Below, piece after piece: positions 45,237 through 57,421 of a DNA stretch of 64,000 bases (the first letter of the stretch is position 1; every line of letters starts with the position of its first letter). A program made the position numbers and the translations under genes. The DNA lies in the NCBI GenBank assembly GCA_019022495.1, contig JAFEKR010000042.1, forward strand, positions 124,001 to 188,000. Reading direction: 5' to 3'. The notes beneath the pieces were generated by a model. The model saw only the letters and a program-made list of their open reading frames with translations, was not told the DNA's origin and did no database searches. Origin of the DNA: Epichloe hybrida. Taxonomy: Eukaryota; Ascomycota; Sordariomycetes; Hypocreales; Clavicipitaceae.

Positions 45237-47468
45237 ATGGCAACTTTGCGGTCTGCCAGGCATGGCAAGCCCCCTCCTGGGTTTGCATCTATTCAGGATA
45301 TAATCGATCGTAAACACCAAAAGGGAGCCAGAGTCAATGTTGCTGGAATTGTGACTGATTTCCGAGCTCCGATCGCTACAAAGGGTGAAGGTACGCATCT
45401 ATTTGTTTATTGTGGTGCATATTAGTTTGTTGCTCTGCATGTACACACTGACTGCAGCAGACTGGAAATGTCAAATGCGTATATATGATCAATCAGTGCA
45501 AGATGATCCCGACGCCGCTGTTCTTCTCAACATATTCCGGCCCGAAAACGAAATGCCAGACGCTAAGCGCGGTGACGTAGTCATTGTTTTCGCCGCCAAG
45601 GTTAGTAGTAGTGGCACATGAGATAAACACCCTGTACGTTGTCGACTAAATCGCCGAACAGGTTCAAGAATACCAACACTCATACTCCCTATGCACACAC
45701 AAAACAACAGATGTTTACGTATTCGACGCTGCTCAAATCCCCAAAACAGGTGCAGATGCCTCCAAAGCCATGCGCCCAACTACCCGCAGCCAGACGTCTC
45801 GTCGCCCCAATCGGGCCGAAAGCGAGTTTGTCAGTGTCTTGTATGGATCAATTAACAAGGAGAGACTTCCGACGGCCTCTGAGTTTGAGACCATGAAGTT
45901 GAATTCGACAAACGTGAAGAAGAAGTTCTCGGAATTGAAGGATGTACAAGACAACAAATTCGTCGACACAGTTGCACAAATAGTCAGGGAGCCGTACGAA
46001 CAAGGCGACAAAATCACGCTATGGGTTTCTGACTATACAGAAAACCCTTTGTTCTATCAGCATCAGCTCATGGGGGGCAGAGGACAGCAGACTGATCCCT
46101 TTGGGTACACGACTAGGTCCGGAGCATCCGTATCAAAGTCGGAGTGGAGCGGGCCATTCGGCAAGCTCAGCATGCAAGTAACATGCTTCGAGCCGCATGC
46201 CTCAGTGATTCGGGACGAAAACCTCACAGTTGGGATGTGGGTGTCCCTGCGAAACCTCCAGATCAAGTATGGTCACAACATGACCAACTTGGAGGGATAC
46301 CTCCGAGAAGAGCGAGGTACTCAGGGCAACAAGATCAACATCTCACAAGAGTTCACGCACGACTCTGAAAGTACCCGGACTGAGGTAAAGAATGCGCTCA
46401 GAAGGAAGCTCCATTACGAAAAGACGAAGAGGGCGCAGATCAAAGAGATTACAGAGGCCGCCACCGCTGGTGCCAAGCGCAGGGCAGATCTAGGCTTGGA
46501 TGGCGAGCGAGCCTCTAAATTAAATGCAAAAGCGCGTCGAAACTTGAAGCGGGCTCACAAAGGACAATCTTACAAGGAGCAGGAGAGGGATAATGGCGAG
46601 GCACATCCTAAGGATAATGTACCCGGCGACATACCGTCAGACTTGAACACACATGGTAAGTCACGAAAACAATCAGCCCGAACCTTTTGGCGACCCTTGC
46701 TCACACCGCCTCCAAGTCAAGTGTGAAAACGGGAACAAGTCAGCTACTCCGATAGCAGACGTTTTAATGCCCGTACAACATGAGACCTTAATCAACGGCG
46801 AAATGACGCACATCCCCCTGCCATTCATCAACGCCAATTATCGCACATACGTGCGCGTCATAGACTATATACCATCGCAGCTCGAAGACTTTGCACATCC
46901 CAAAAGGGTTTCATCAGAATACGCCGCCCTCTCAGACAACGAAGACACCGACTCAGACGCAGCAACAGAGTCAGATGAGGCATCCAGGGTCATCAAACAA
47001 TGGGAATGGCGCTTCTACCTGCTTCTAGAAGAAGCCAACACTTCTGAAGATGGAAAGCCGAAGAAGTCTCTCTGGGCAGTGGTAGACAACCAATCCGCCC
47101 AGATGCTGCTCAACCTCGACGCAACAGATCTGCGCAATGACGACGAGAACCTCGCTCGATTACGACAAAGGATGTTCATCCTCTGGGGAGACCTGGAAGA
47201 ACACAAAGCACAGCTCGAAAACAGGGCTCTGAAAAGCAGACCTTTTACAAATGCCGGCCCTCCTACCGACTCAGATGACGAAGAGGAGGCTCCCGCCAAA
47301 CAGGTGCCAGTGCAGACCTTCTCCAACCGCCCCTTTGGATGCTGCATTCGCCAGTACGGCGTCAAGCCAAAAACAGGGCATGTCGACGACGGCGATGAAG
47401 GGGGGGGAGTACGAGCAACCTGGCAGCGAATGTTTGGCCTGTTCGGGACAAGAATAGCCGGAGTCTGA
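45237..47468 (+). CDS. POT1: Protection of telomeres protein 1 (POT1)
   Basis: Four exons, 45237-45390, 45461-45600, 45662-46655 and 46717-47468, give 679 residues with all phases consistent. POT1 binds the single-stranded telomeric G-overhang in shelterin. The N-terminal OB-fold (about residues 15-140) includes FASIQDIIDRKHQKGARVNV, GIVTDFRAP, DWKCQMRIYDQS and NIFRPENEMPDAKRGDVV. The second OB-fold (about 180-320) includes VAQIVREPYEQGDKITLWVSD and MWVSLRNLQIKYG. A Lys/Arg-rich region (about 340-400) precedes exon 4, which carries a C-terminal domain (INANYRTYVRVIDYIPSQLEDF, WEWRFYLLLEEA) of the kind that docks a TPP1/Tpz1-type partner. The 3' end converges on SCC3. Confidence 0.92.
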
Positions 47469-47990
47469 AACAACATGGCACATTTGCCCACCGAACTTAT
47501 GAATGAATCCCATCTACTAAAGATACCCACCCACCCATGTTGCTCCGTAGCACCAAAATACGTCACAACGTTCAATGCAAATAATGTAACATTTACAAAA
47601 ACAAAAAAAACAAAACAAGACATGTCAGATCCTCGAGATTTAATACCAATCAGTAGTCATCAAACAAGGCCAGGCGATGCCTAATCTTCGTCGCCCAACT
47701 CCATCCTCACATCAATGGAAAAGGGCGAAAAATACAAGAAAAAAAACTACGTGATTTGACCAAGTTTCTATCATTCATACATGTGTTTACGAGGCACCGT
47801 GACAAAAATAACAGGCTCCAAAAAAAAGAATTTACACACGCCAAGGTCGTCGGCGGTGGTATAAACAATTGAAAAACAATAGGCTTGCAATAACCCAACT
47901 TGTCATTTCCGTCCCATTCCGTCCTCGAAACAAGCCAGTCAGCTTGCAACGGCTCAAATGTCATGTTTTTCGTCTTGAGCAAGCACTCCT
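47469..47990. other. Convergent 3' flanks of POT1 and SCC3
   Basis: 3' flanking DNA of two convergent genes, A/T-rich with an A-run near 47600. No other gene. Confidence 0.65.
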
Positions 47991-48468
47991 TTAATCCCCG
48001 AGACCATCATCGTCGTCATCTCCGTCGTTATTCAACGCCTCGTCCTCATCTACATGATCGATAATGGGATCATCCTCTATCAACTCCCTTTGGCGCAAGT
48101 CCTCTGCCGTGCCTTCCTCCGGCTCAACATCGTCAAAGACATTGTCCAACTCGTCTTCGTCCTCGGCGGTGATCATGTCCAGACTAAGGGCCTGTTTATT
48201 TCCGTCTTTGGGTTTCGGCGCGGAAGCAGGCTTCTTGTGCCGTCTTGATAGTTTTTCGTCGTCGAGGTAGGCCACGACCTCTTTGAAGTTGTTGCCGAGT
48301 TTTGTCTCGTTGCGGAGGATCCGACGGCGGAGCTTGCTGGCCATGGAGCCGCGGTCGTCGATGAGGTGGGCTGTGATGGCGAGGACGTACTTGGCTGTTA
48401 GTTCGCAAAAGGCGCGCTCGGATTTGAGTTGGGCGGCGTAGCGTTCCTCTGGTGTGAGGTCCTCGTCG

Positions 48469-48504
<36 letters not shown>

Positions 48505-51500
48505 AGTTCCTCGTCATCGGCCATGGGGTCCTCGTCCTCGGCTGGCTCATTGAGCATCTTTTCCTTCTTGGCTCTTTTGGCGAATTGTCGCTCGGCGCCG
48601 TCAAAGATGGAGATGAGCTCGGGGACGAGACCGGGCTCGATGTCTTGGAGGAGGGTTTTGAGCTTCTCGCCTCGGCCGGCTGCGGCGTCGGAGGCGGGTC
48701 GGAAGTTTTTGATGTGAGGGCGGAGAGTAGCAAAGGTGAGGTGGAGGTCGCATAGGCTTCCTGTGGAAAACAGGCGGAGCTGATCGATGGCGGCGCGAGA
48801 TGAAAACGTCTCGATCAGGTGGCGGCGGTACGACTGTCGTAGCAAGGACAATTCATCCAGGTCTGCATCCGAGATGGCTGTGCCGGCTGTGAGGAGCTTG
48901 GCCAGCGCTCGCGTCTTCCACATGAAATAAAATTGTGATGCTTTGATGGCAAACGTGACGACTTCATCTTCGAGATCATCGATTTCATCCTCTTGTGGCG
49001 CATATTTGCCTCTGTGGACAATCTGGCTGAGAAGTTGGATGGCCGAGGAACTGGAGTCGTTTGAGTTGGCTTTGGCTTCCAGGGGTTCCACGCAATCCGA
49101 GATGCTCGCAAGCTTGCTCATCTTCATCAGAACCGTGGACAGCTCACGCAGCGGTGCTTCTGCCAAGTTGCCGCGGACAGACAGTTCACAAGACTCGTCG
49201 AAGTTGCGGAGGGCATTGATGGTGTTCTCCCACAGCACGGACAACTTGCTGTCGGTCAACTCCTCTAGTTCTTCGTACTGTCGAGCATGTAGCAAGGCTG
49301 CCGCTGCCTCAGACAGGACTCTCTTATCATCATGTCTGTTAAACTGGATGCTGATTTCGTCCAACAGTCTTTCGAACTTGCTGGAGTCTTGACGTAGTTG
49401 TTGGAAGGTGTTGAGATTCAGGAATCGGTCCAAGCGGAGGACAATCGCCGCCGTGTCTGGCTCGGCGCCAAACTTGTTCAGGAGCTTTGGTATCGTCGTA
49501 GTCAATTCGAGGGCCAGTTCCTCTTGAGCTTCGGCTGCTTCCGATCGACCAAGTCGTCTCTTCCCCTTGTCATGATCGCTCGTTGACGTGAGACTTGACT
49601 TGACAGCAGAGCTAAGCACATCAAGGAGGATTAATTCTTCCTCGGCAGTCGGCGCAATAGCCTTCTTGAAAGCCTCTTCAGGCGAGCTTGCCTTGGACTT
49701 GGAGCTCGTTGTGTGGTCATATAGCAGGTAGCCGGCGATCATCTCCCAGGTATTGACTTCGGGCACTTTTTCGTAAAGCGCTTGGGCTGCAAGAGAGATT
49801 CTGGTCTCTGGGTTGGCGGCGTCTAACAGCTCTACAGTAGCATCTATGCCCGTAGCAGCGTCGTTCAGTTGGGTTTCCTCGATTTGGGCATCGTAGCTAG
49901 CCAAAGTCTCGGCGAGACATTTGATGTTGATCCACTCTTTTCGAGGGTTCTCGTAGTCATCTTCTCCAATCTCCTCCAGCTCGTCCAAAACTTCTTGGCC
50001 ACCAATCTCCTCCTTCTTGCCCTCGAGAACGTCTTGCACGCATGCAACGAAAAAGCTGACGACGGCTTTGCGAACTCGTAACTCGGTGTCGAAGATCAAC
50101 TTCCCAATGGCATCAATCTCATTCGGATCGAGCATGGCGGCAGATCTAAGAGAGTCAATGACAGATATTGCCGTCACTCGTACTGATACTTCCGAGTCGA
50201 GCGTTGCCATTTCAATCAGACGCGGGCGGAATCTGTCAATGAAGTGACCAAGCTGTTGCGCATCACGTCGGAACACCTTGAGGAGTTGCTTCAACACCTC
50301 TTGCCGGGTTTGCGCATTTGTATCGGATAGCATCCATCCTAGATATCGAAGATAGCCCGGCTCCATGAATACGGTAGGCAGGCTCAAGATCCATGTGCCC
50401 AGTGCGTCAACGCACTCTGCGCGGATCTTCGGGTCTACATCGCGGTAGCGGTGGACAAAAACGGTGTCGAAGAACGACTGGATGCCCTCGCTACACGTCT
50501 TGCGATAGCCATTTGCCTCGGTCAAACCGCGCTGCAGTTCGGATGACTTTGCCTTATTCTTGCTCCTCTTGGCAGCTTGCAGCTGCTGCTCAATGTTGGC
50601 TATTCTCCGATCAAGAACGCTTGCGACACGGACGAGACCAGTTTGAACAGCTAGTGAAATCGTGGTTGCTGTATGTCGGAAGGGTCTGAGCGACGACGAC
50701 GACATGCTTGCCAACCACGCATGCAAGTTGTCCATTAAATCAGCATCCTTGTATAGCGTATCCGTCTCGTGAATTAACTCGACCAGTGAGTGATAAAAGC
50801 CGACAAGCATGTCTCGGAATGACCTGGTGCTTTTGGCTTTTGATATTAACGGGTAGTCTGTGATTTGTTGCTGTTTTGCCTCGTTAGCAGTGGCCGCCAC
50901 AAATTCAATCACGAAGAGGAAATCCGTGAAAAGGGTATGAAGCAATGCCGAACCTCTTGATAAACATTTTGCAGGTCAACCAGTCGATTGGGAATGTTTT
51001 CTGGGTCGCGAACGTCATCAACCGTGACCTCCAAATCGCAGCCGGCACAATGGAGGATAGAGTTGATGAGATCGGCCAACGCAGAAGCGTCGTCTGCTTT
51101 GTATTTTTCCAACCATAGTTGGGCAACACTGTCTGAAGAATCTCCGGATCCGAAGATGTCCGCTGCAGCAAGTGACCAAACCCAAAGCAAGACAAAAAAG
51201 TCAGTCCATGTTGAATAACCCCAAGACAGAGTCGGGCGTCGCCTTTGCCTCTGGGCAACAGGATCCACGTACCAAAAAGACCAGAGCCCTTCTCTCCTGC
51301 TTCAATTCGCACAGCCTTTTTAGGACGGCTGGGAATCCGAGAAACCTGGTTGGGCCCAGCCGGCTGCGCGCCGTTCATCTTGGGCTTCTTGCTCGAGGGC
51401 TTCCTCACACGGGCGCCGGCCTTGCGCGACCTCGGGGCAGGATGATCTCCATCGCTTTCGGCATCGTCGTTGTCGTCATCGCTATTAATGTCCTCATCAG

Positions 51501-51678
51501 GGTCCATCTCGTCATCCTCTGCTTCCTGGCCGTCGTCCTCGTCCCTCTTGCGCTTCGGCGCAGCGCTGACCGCAGGCTCGGGCGCGAACTTGGCAGGGAC
51601 CTTTACGACGCGTCTAGAGCGACGACGCGACGTCGCATCTGGTTCTGGAGTTGCGCTGGGGCTGGCGTCCACATCCAT
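47991..51678 (-). CDS. SCC3: Cohesin subunit SCC3/STAG (stromalin)
   Basis: Exons 51678-51273, 51162-50954 and 50870-47991 give 1164 residues, close to yeast Scc3 (1150). It binds the Scc1/Rad21 subunit and DNA and is needed for sister-chromatid cohesion. The N-terminus (1-135) is basic/acidic and disordered. The folded part begins ADIFGSGDSSDSVAQLWLEKY. Intron 2 (83 bp, GTTCGG donor, GCTAAC branch site) joins QNVYQE to QQITDYPLISKAKSTRSFR, the STAG domain. The stromalin conserved domain follows at about 320-400 (VFVHRYRDVDPKIRAECVDALG, YLRYLGWMLSD). HEAT-like helices and acidic C-terminal tracts (poly-Asp about 975-985 and the end) complete it. The start ATG (MDVDASPS) is the first in frame; ureD lies divergently upstream. 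Confidence 0.95.
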
Positions 51679-52246
51679 GGTGAGTTTCGTCGCGATTGCG
51701 TGCAAAGACTTAGGCAGATGTCACCAGCGAAAAGGCCGACAAGTGCAGGTTGGCGGTTCCAGGGCCTGGATCGTGGGTCGTGGATCGTGGATCGTGAATC
51801 GTGGATCGCGACTGAATGTTTCTGGCGACTTGAATGGCGCGCGTCTGCGTGGAGCAGCAGCGGCAGGGCTGGTCTGGCCTGCCTCGCTGGGTCGAATTGG
51901 GTTATTTTCGGCCAGGTGGGCGGCCAGGTGGGCGGCCAAGGCTGCCAGCTGGTGGGTACGTGTGCCCCGGCAGAATTTCGGCGAAGCCTGCTATCATCAG
52001 CCAATTCCACCGTCTGCATCGGACGCTGCCGACGACCACGACCACGACGACCACGACAACGACGACGACTAATTGCCGTGGTTGATTCTGCATTGCGTCT
52101 ATGGCCAGCAATGCGCTCTCATACATCAATTGGCATAATCGTTGCCGACGTTCACCTTCCTAGCTCCTCATGACCCAATCCGCAAGACATGCTTCTCGAG
52201 ATTGCCAGCATTGCGCACACCTCACCATAATCTTCCCCCAATCTTG
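51679..52246. other. Divergent promoter region, SCC3 / ureD
   Basis: 568 bp between the two start codons. It contains a GGATCGT-type tandem repeat (about 51768-51812), paired GCCAGGTGGGCG units (about 51912-51935) and an ACGACC/ACGACG tract (about 52030-52070). A 333-codon open frame crosses it from inside SCC3 and is antisense noise. Confidence 0.65.
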
Positions 52247-53269
52247 ATGAGCTCCTCAGGAGCCATGGTGCAAGTTTGGGGCTTGCCCTTCCCAAAGTCC
52301 TCTTCTGTACCTGGTCAAGGCCATATCGTGGCCACGATAACTCCCGGCGGCGGAAATGGCATCGAATCAATTTCGTATCAATACCCGTTGAAACTCATCT
52401 CGCCTACTTCGCCAACTGGCGGTCAGAAAAGCGTGCTGGTGTTTCTCTTGTCCTACGGGGGTGGCCTTGTCGGCGGAGATGCCGTCAACCTGACAATTCG
52501 CGTCCAACCAAAAGCGAACCTCAGCCTCGTCACCCAGGGTCACACCAAAGTTTTTAAATCACCCGGTCCAGGGGTTGTCACAAGCCAGCTGATGAACGTC
52601 AGGGTGGATGAAGGAGCTGCGTTGTGTCTTCTCCCAGACCCTGTCCAGCCATTCCAGGACAGCGTATACAGTCAGACACAAATTTTCAACTTGGCCGCAG
52701 GAGCATCGCTCTGCCTTCTGGATTGGGTCACAGCCGGTAGAACGGCTCGAGGAGAATATTGGAGCTTCATCAACTGGACCGGCCGCAACGAAGTCTGGCT
52801 CCGGGGCGATGACAAGTCGCAACGAGATCGGCTGTTGGTAAGAGATACGGTGATTCTCTCCCGGAACGGTACACAAGGCATTGGTCAATCGCTTTGCGAA
52901 ACTATGCATAGAATGAGCATATTTGGAACACTCATACTACGAGGTATTGTTCTGAGGATACTGGGTGACTTTTTCCTGGCCGAATTCGATGCGTTACCCA
53001 GGCTGGGGGCTCGCGATTTTCGTACACAAAAGGCTCGGGAGGAAGACACGAATAAAATGACGGAAATGGAGAAGTGGCGGGCAAGAAGGATTTCATACGA
53101 AGCAAAGGAGGGCGTCCTATGGTCTGCAGCCCGCGTCCGAGGCTGCGTCATCGTGAAATTCGGAACTCCATCAGTGGAAGCTGGCAGGGAATGGATTGGG
53201 TCCATGCTTGTCAAAGAAGGCACGATTTACTCACACTTTGGCGACGAAGCTCTCCTATGTGTCAAGTAA
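52247..53269 (+). CDS. ureD: Urease accessory protein UreD (UreH)
   Basis: A single exon of 340 residues. UreD forms, with UreF and UreG, the complex that delivers nickel to apo-urease. Family blocks visible: GHIVATITPGGGNGIESISYQYPLKL near the start, LLSYGGGLVGGDAVNLTIRV at about 75, LSLVTQGHTKVFKS at about 103, the block around LCLLPDPVQPFQDSVYSQTQ at about 137, then WVTAGRTARGEYW and LVRDTVILS. The frame is open upstream of 52247 for about 35 codons but has no ATG, so MSSSGAMVQ is the start; an ATG seven codons in (MVQVWGL) is also possible. Fungal genes encode UreD alone, not in an operon, and its neighbours here are unrelated. Confidence 0.94.
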   Translation: MSSSGAMVQVWGLPFPKSSSVPGQGHIVATITPGGGNGIESISYQYPLKLISPTSPTGGQKSVLVFLLSYGGGLVGGDAVNLTIRVQPKANLSLVTQGHTKVFKSPGPGVVTSQLMNVRVDEGAALCLLPDPVQPFQDSVYSQTQIFNLAAGASLCLLDWVTAGRTARGEYWSFINWTGRNEVWLRGDDKSQRDRLLVRDTVILSRNGTQGIGQSLCETMHRMSIFGTLILRGIVLRILGDFFLAEFDALPRLGARDFRTQKAREEDTNKMTEMEKWRARRISYEAKEGVLWSAARVRGCVIVKFGTPSVEAGREWIGSMLVKEGTIYSHFGDEALLCVK

Positions 53270-53741
53270 AAAATTTTTATCTTGCACATGAAGCCCTTCA
53301 GCCCCAGGACACTCTTGCCCGCGTAAGTTTAAAATTCCCAATAAGTAGCCCAGAGCAAGAAAAGCAGACCTGGCTCAGTCTATTTGCACCTCATCGTTGT
53401 CATCCAAGATGCCCCGATGCCCCGCCAAAGCCAAAAGCCGTTTTAAAGTTGCCGTTGCATTGTCACTGCCTCACCGCGTGTGGCTGCCAGCCTGCCCGCC
53501 TCTAGCGGGGTACAAAATGGCAGAATTATCGTCCCCCACCATCATGAATGTTTATCCACCGCCCAAATCTTCTGCAACCAACCACATGTATTGAGTGTCC
53601 AGGCTCTACATGTACGTCAATCATATGCAAGCTTGATCATTTGACGGAATCATCCCCATCCTTCGATAGCCCCCCAATCACCACACCCACATCATCACCA
53701 CGGATATCCGAATACGAGGGTTGAAAGGATTTAAATTAACG
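53270..53741. other. Intergenic between ureD and RPC53
   Basis: The 3' flank of ureD and the promoter of the RNA polymerase III subunit gene, on the same strand. No additional gene seen. Confidence 0.65.
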
Positions 53742-55473
53742 ATGGTGCGAGCCCGGGCTACCGGCAGAGCAGCCCGTCGCGTTGCCGCAGCCGCCGGCAG
53801 GCAACGAGCCATGGCGGACGCTGGCGAGGCAAGCGAGAACGTCACAGCTTCAACAGATCCCACAGCGACGACGCCCTCCACTCTGGACGAAGCGGTAGCC
53901 TCTGCTTCAAGCAGCACCACCGCCCCAGCGAGCAGAGGTGGCGCGACGGCCGGTACGCGCACAACGACGGCCGGTCGTCTACGGCCCAAGATTCTTCGAC
54001 GAGACGAAGCCGACAGAGATAAGCTGGCTCGGCAAGAAGAGCAAAAGGCCAACGAAAGAGCGGCAGCTGAGAGAAGGGCACGCGGCCGGTCAAGGAACCG
54101 AAGCCGAAGAAGTCGCGGTGATGCAATGGGTGCCAGAGGAGGCAGGGGAGGCACCGCAACAGCCAGCGGCCCGTTCTCCAGTGGCTTTGCGGGAGCAGGT
54201 ACGTCGCTTGAAAAACTGTTGGATATCAAGATATTTCAAGGGCCGTGTTGTTTCTCCTAACGATGCATGTTTAGCTGGTGGACACGGCGGCGGTTGGTTT
54301 GGTGGAGGTAGTGGTGGAGGTGCTGGTGGCGGATTCTTCGGAGGCAGAGGTGGAAAATCCGGAGTCAAGGGCAAGGAATTCGCTGAAGCGGATATCCGAC
54401 AGCGCGAGGCGAGAATCAACGCGGACAAACTCCACGTCATGTCACCGGAGGACGAGCTCGACAGCGAGGACGAAGCCATGATAGAGGCACTCAGCGGTCG
54501 CACAGCCATCACAATGCCCATGGGTATTTTCCGGAAAGAACACAAGGAACAAGGAGTCGTGGTGGCTACCACAGCAGAACTCGAGGCTGCGGAAAAGGCT
54601 ACGGGCGAGGAGGAAGAAGAGAGTTTATTTGTAGACGGCGAGGGCTCGGGCACAATACCGCCAGTGGACCAACCCGAAGAAGGCATCTGGAATACAGACG
54701 GCAAGGCCTTCCTGATCAAAAAGGAGCCGGGAACCGAGGATCCTATGGATCTGGATGCGGAGATCAAGCCTGCGCCTACGGGTGAAGAGGAGGAGGAAGA
54801 AGCAAAGGAGATTAAAAGGCCGATACCACCCGCCAGCGTTAAAAAGGAGCTGCCCAAGGATCCCGAAGAGAGGGCGATTCAGAGCGACATGGACCTTCTA
54901 GCAAGCGAGCTCGGAGCAGCTACAGTCACAGACGAAGCCGGCGTGTCTCACACAGAGGGGCCTGCCAGCAAAGATGGACGATTATACCTGTTCCAGTTCC
55001 CGCCGCTGCTCCCTCCCCTGAAAGAGATAGCGCAGCCGGTGTTCAAGGTCAAGGAGGAAGCAAAGGACATCAATCTCATGGACGCGCCAAGTGCGAGCGA
55101 TCCGACACCCGTCGACCTGACCAACGGGAGTGGAGATGACGACAAGGGACAAGAAGAAGAGCAGCTCGAGGCAGATGGGTTCCGGTCACAATTTCTTTCA
55201 CGCGGCGGCATGGTTGGCAAAATGACTGTCCGGAAATCGGGCAAGGTCGAACTCGAATGGGGCGGCATGGCCCTGGAAATCAGTCCAGCAGCAGGCATGA
55301 GCTTCTTGACAACGGCCGTCATTGTGGAGGAGAACGATGAGAAGACTCAGCATGGTGTGGCGGGCGGTGAATGCGTCGGGATGGGCAAGATCATGGGCCG
55401 CTTCGTGCTTGCGCCTACTTGGGGCGAGGAGGAGGACTGGGACGTTGCACCAGAGGAGTTGGTCGCGGCATGA
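53742..55473 (+). CDS. RPC53: RNA polymerase III subunit C53/RPC4
   Basis: Exons 53742-54198 and 54275-55473 give 551 residues. The 76-bp intron has a GTACGT donor and a CTAAC branch site. The subunit works with C37 in Pol III termination and reinitiation. The N-terminal 110 residues are Ala/Thr-rich, followed by basic RRDEADRDKLARQEEQKANE and RGRSRNRSRRSRG, then a Gly-rich stretch spanning the intron. The recognisable RPC4 domain is C-terminal (about 390-545): GRLYLFQFPPLLPPL, then GGMVGKMTVRKSGKVELEWG, then AAGMSFLTTAVIVEE and IMGRFVLAPTW. A KRPIPPASVKKELPKDPEE linker precedes it. Between lies an acidic, probably disordered region. Confidence 0.93.
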
Positions 55474-55810
55474 ATCCGGGATGACATGGGGGAAACAAGT
55501 TGTAAAAGACGCCCCGGATGAGCCGGAGACGGTATTTCTTCGCATCGCCTCGCCTTGCTCATTTTGTATACACATGTACCTCAATAATACCAAGAATACC
55601 TACCTCTACCCCGAACTCCAGTATATCCCGTCCTGTCCTCGCCGGGATTTTCAAGCAAGACCACCAATTACAGACTTAAAAAAAAGTACAGAAAATATTC
55701 GTAAAACGGGTTCACAGGCCATGCCTCTGCGGCGTATGGCAGAGCGCAGGCGAATTGTCATGTATGACATGCAAATGTCAACCCCCATCTGCGTGTGCTA
55801 TCAAAACACC
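55474..55810. other. Convergent 3' flanks of RPC53 and rhodopsin-domain gene
   Basis: 3' flanking sequence of convergent genes. Nothing else seen. Confidence 0.65.
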
Positions 55811-57421
55811 CTATCCCCTCCGTGATTGGTACTCCTGCCCATGGGATTCCAAATCAGGTAGAGTTTCTACGTCTATGGACCGATTGGCCGGTCGCAGGGC
55901 TTGCGTACTGCATGTCGGGGAGTGTTTACTGCCCTCAATGACATAGATTTCGCTCTTGGCATCACTGGGCTGGTTGCTGCTCGAGCTGCAGTCGTTGACA
56001 GACGTGCGGTACTCGTCAATCGCGATGCCAACGCGTTTGTCGACTCGACCATGACCTCTGCCCGTCCCGCTGTGGAGAGATATCTTGTTCGGGCCATTGC
56101 CCGGCCTGGACCCAGGCACATTGCGGCTTCCTGGGGCATAGCGCCCCGCGCCAGAGATGCCAGTGCTGGGTGTCTTGTCCGTGGACAGGAAGCCACGAAC
56201 TTTGAGGGACCGGAGAAGAGGTCGAATCGTTGCCAAGCTAGATGCAATGATGGCCACACCAGGTTCCACCAGACTCCAGATGGTTGCGTCGGTCACGGAA
56301 ACTAAGCCTCGTTAGTGCCTTTTCTTTTCTTTCCCGCATTATTTTGTCATTTGGCGCCCAGGATACGTACACATGAGGTCGTCGGGCGACTCGAGTCCTG
56401 ACAAAAATTTGAGTCGGATGAGCGTGGCCATACTTGCACTGCCTGAGACATTAGTACAGCAAATTTACCTGATGGGGGATGATAAAAAAGCATCGCGGAA
56501 ACTAACAAAACACCAAGACCCAAAATGACAATCACCGTAGCTTTGGCCTGCTTGTTCATCTTGACTTCCCAGAGCATAGGGATCGGAATGAGTGCCTGCA
56601 AATACGCCGAGTTAACGATCCGATCCAGCCCATGACAATTCACAGAAAGAACAATAGTCAGGTTACTTACAAAAAACCAATCCGACAAGACAGTCATGGC
56701 ACTAAGAGCGTATATCGCCGCTCTGATTTCGCCGCTCCCAGCACAGTGGCCGCTGGTGATTCTAAAGTCCCACTGTCTCTGAACCGGTGTGCATTGGAAG
56801 AAGATGTCCCAGATGAAGATGCCGAGACTCCAGAGTGTGACAATGACCAAGGCGATTCGGATGGTCCAGATGTACACCCTCTTTGTGGCGAGTCGCAGCA
56901 GAAAAACGCCAATGCTCAGCTTGACAAACATCATATCAACGATGTAGATGGCGATCGCGAGGGCTTGCCACTGTTATCATCATCAGCCATCTGCCACCCA
57001 TCGCGTCATGAAATGAATTCGCTCATTGCTTTTCGTGTCGCTCAGTGGGACATACCATGAGGGCTGCCACTCGATCTTCTTCGTCGGCAACTGCAGCATT
57101 GTGTCTTCCCAGACCCCTCCGTACACCTTCCAATGTAAATGCGCATGTAACAGTAAATATCAACTACAGACAGCAGTTGTCAGCAAAGAAAGAAACCCTG
57201 AAAAGGAGGCTGCCTGGAGTTCCCGGGACATGGTTAAAAGGGCTGACCTGAGCAATCAACATGAGCCAATCGTCTGCCTGGTAACTTTTCATCAAGACCA
57301 CTCTTGTGTATGATCGAAGCCCAACAGCGATCCAGCTTGTAAGCAGCAATGTTACGCATGTAGCGACCAAGCTGTCACCATTGTATTCGGTAAGATCGAC
57401 CTTGTTCTTATCCATGGCCAT
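55811..57421 (-). CDS. Fungal rhodopsin-domain integral membrane protein (seven-helix)
   Basis: Six exons, 57421-57248, 57163-57056, 56970-56671, 56595-56514, 56442-56371 and 56301-55811, give 408 residues with consistent phases. Features of the fungal rhodopsin-like family (Pfam Fung_rhodopsin/SAT4-type): N-terminal helix with TCVTLLLTSWIAVGLRSYTR then YQADDWLMLIAQ, RRGLGRHNAAV, YIVDMMFVKLSIGVFLLRL, IFFQCTPVQRQWDF, SDWFFALIPIPMLWEVKM, ATVIVILGLGSASMATLIRL and SVTDATIWSLVEPGVAIIASSLATIRPL. About seven membrane helices are followed by a polar cytoplasmic tail of about 120 residues. Ligand and function are unknown; members occur in plant-pathogen effector-receptor and secondary-metabolite contexts, but nothing here points to either. 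Several introns are in helices and would be missed by a frame-only search. Confidence 0.9.

Noticed and set aside
51172..52173. 333-codon plus-strand open frame crossing SCC3 exon 1 and the promoter
   Set aside because: Antisense to SCC3 and running through simple repeats; composition is unlike a protein domain.
52142..52246. N-terminal extension of UreD by 35 codons
   Set aside because: The upstream open frame contains no ATG and no conserved residues; the first ATG at 52247 gives a normal UreD.
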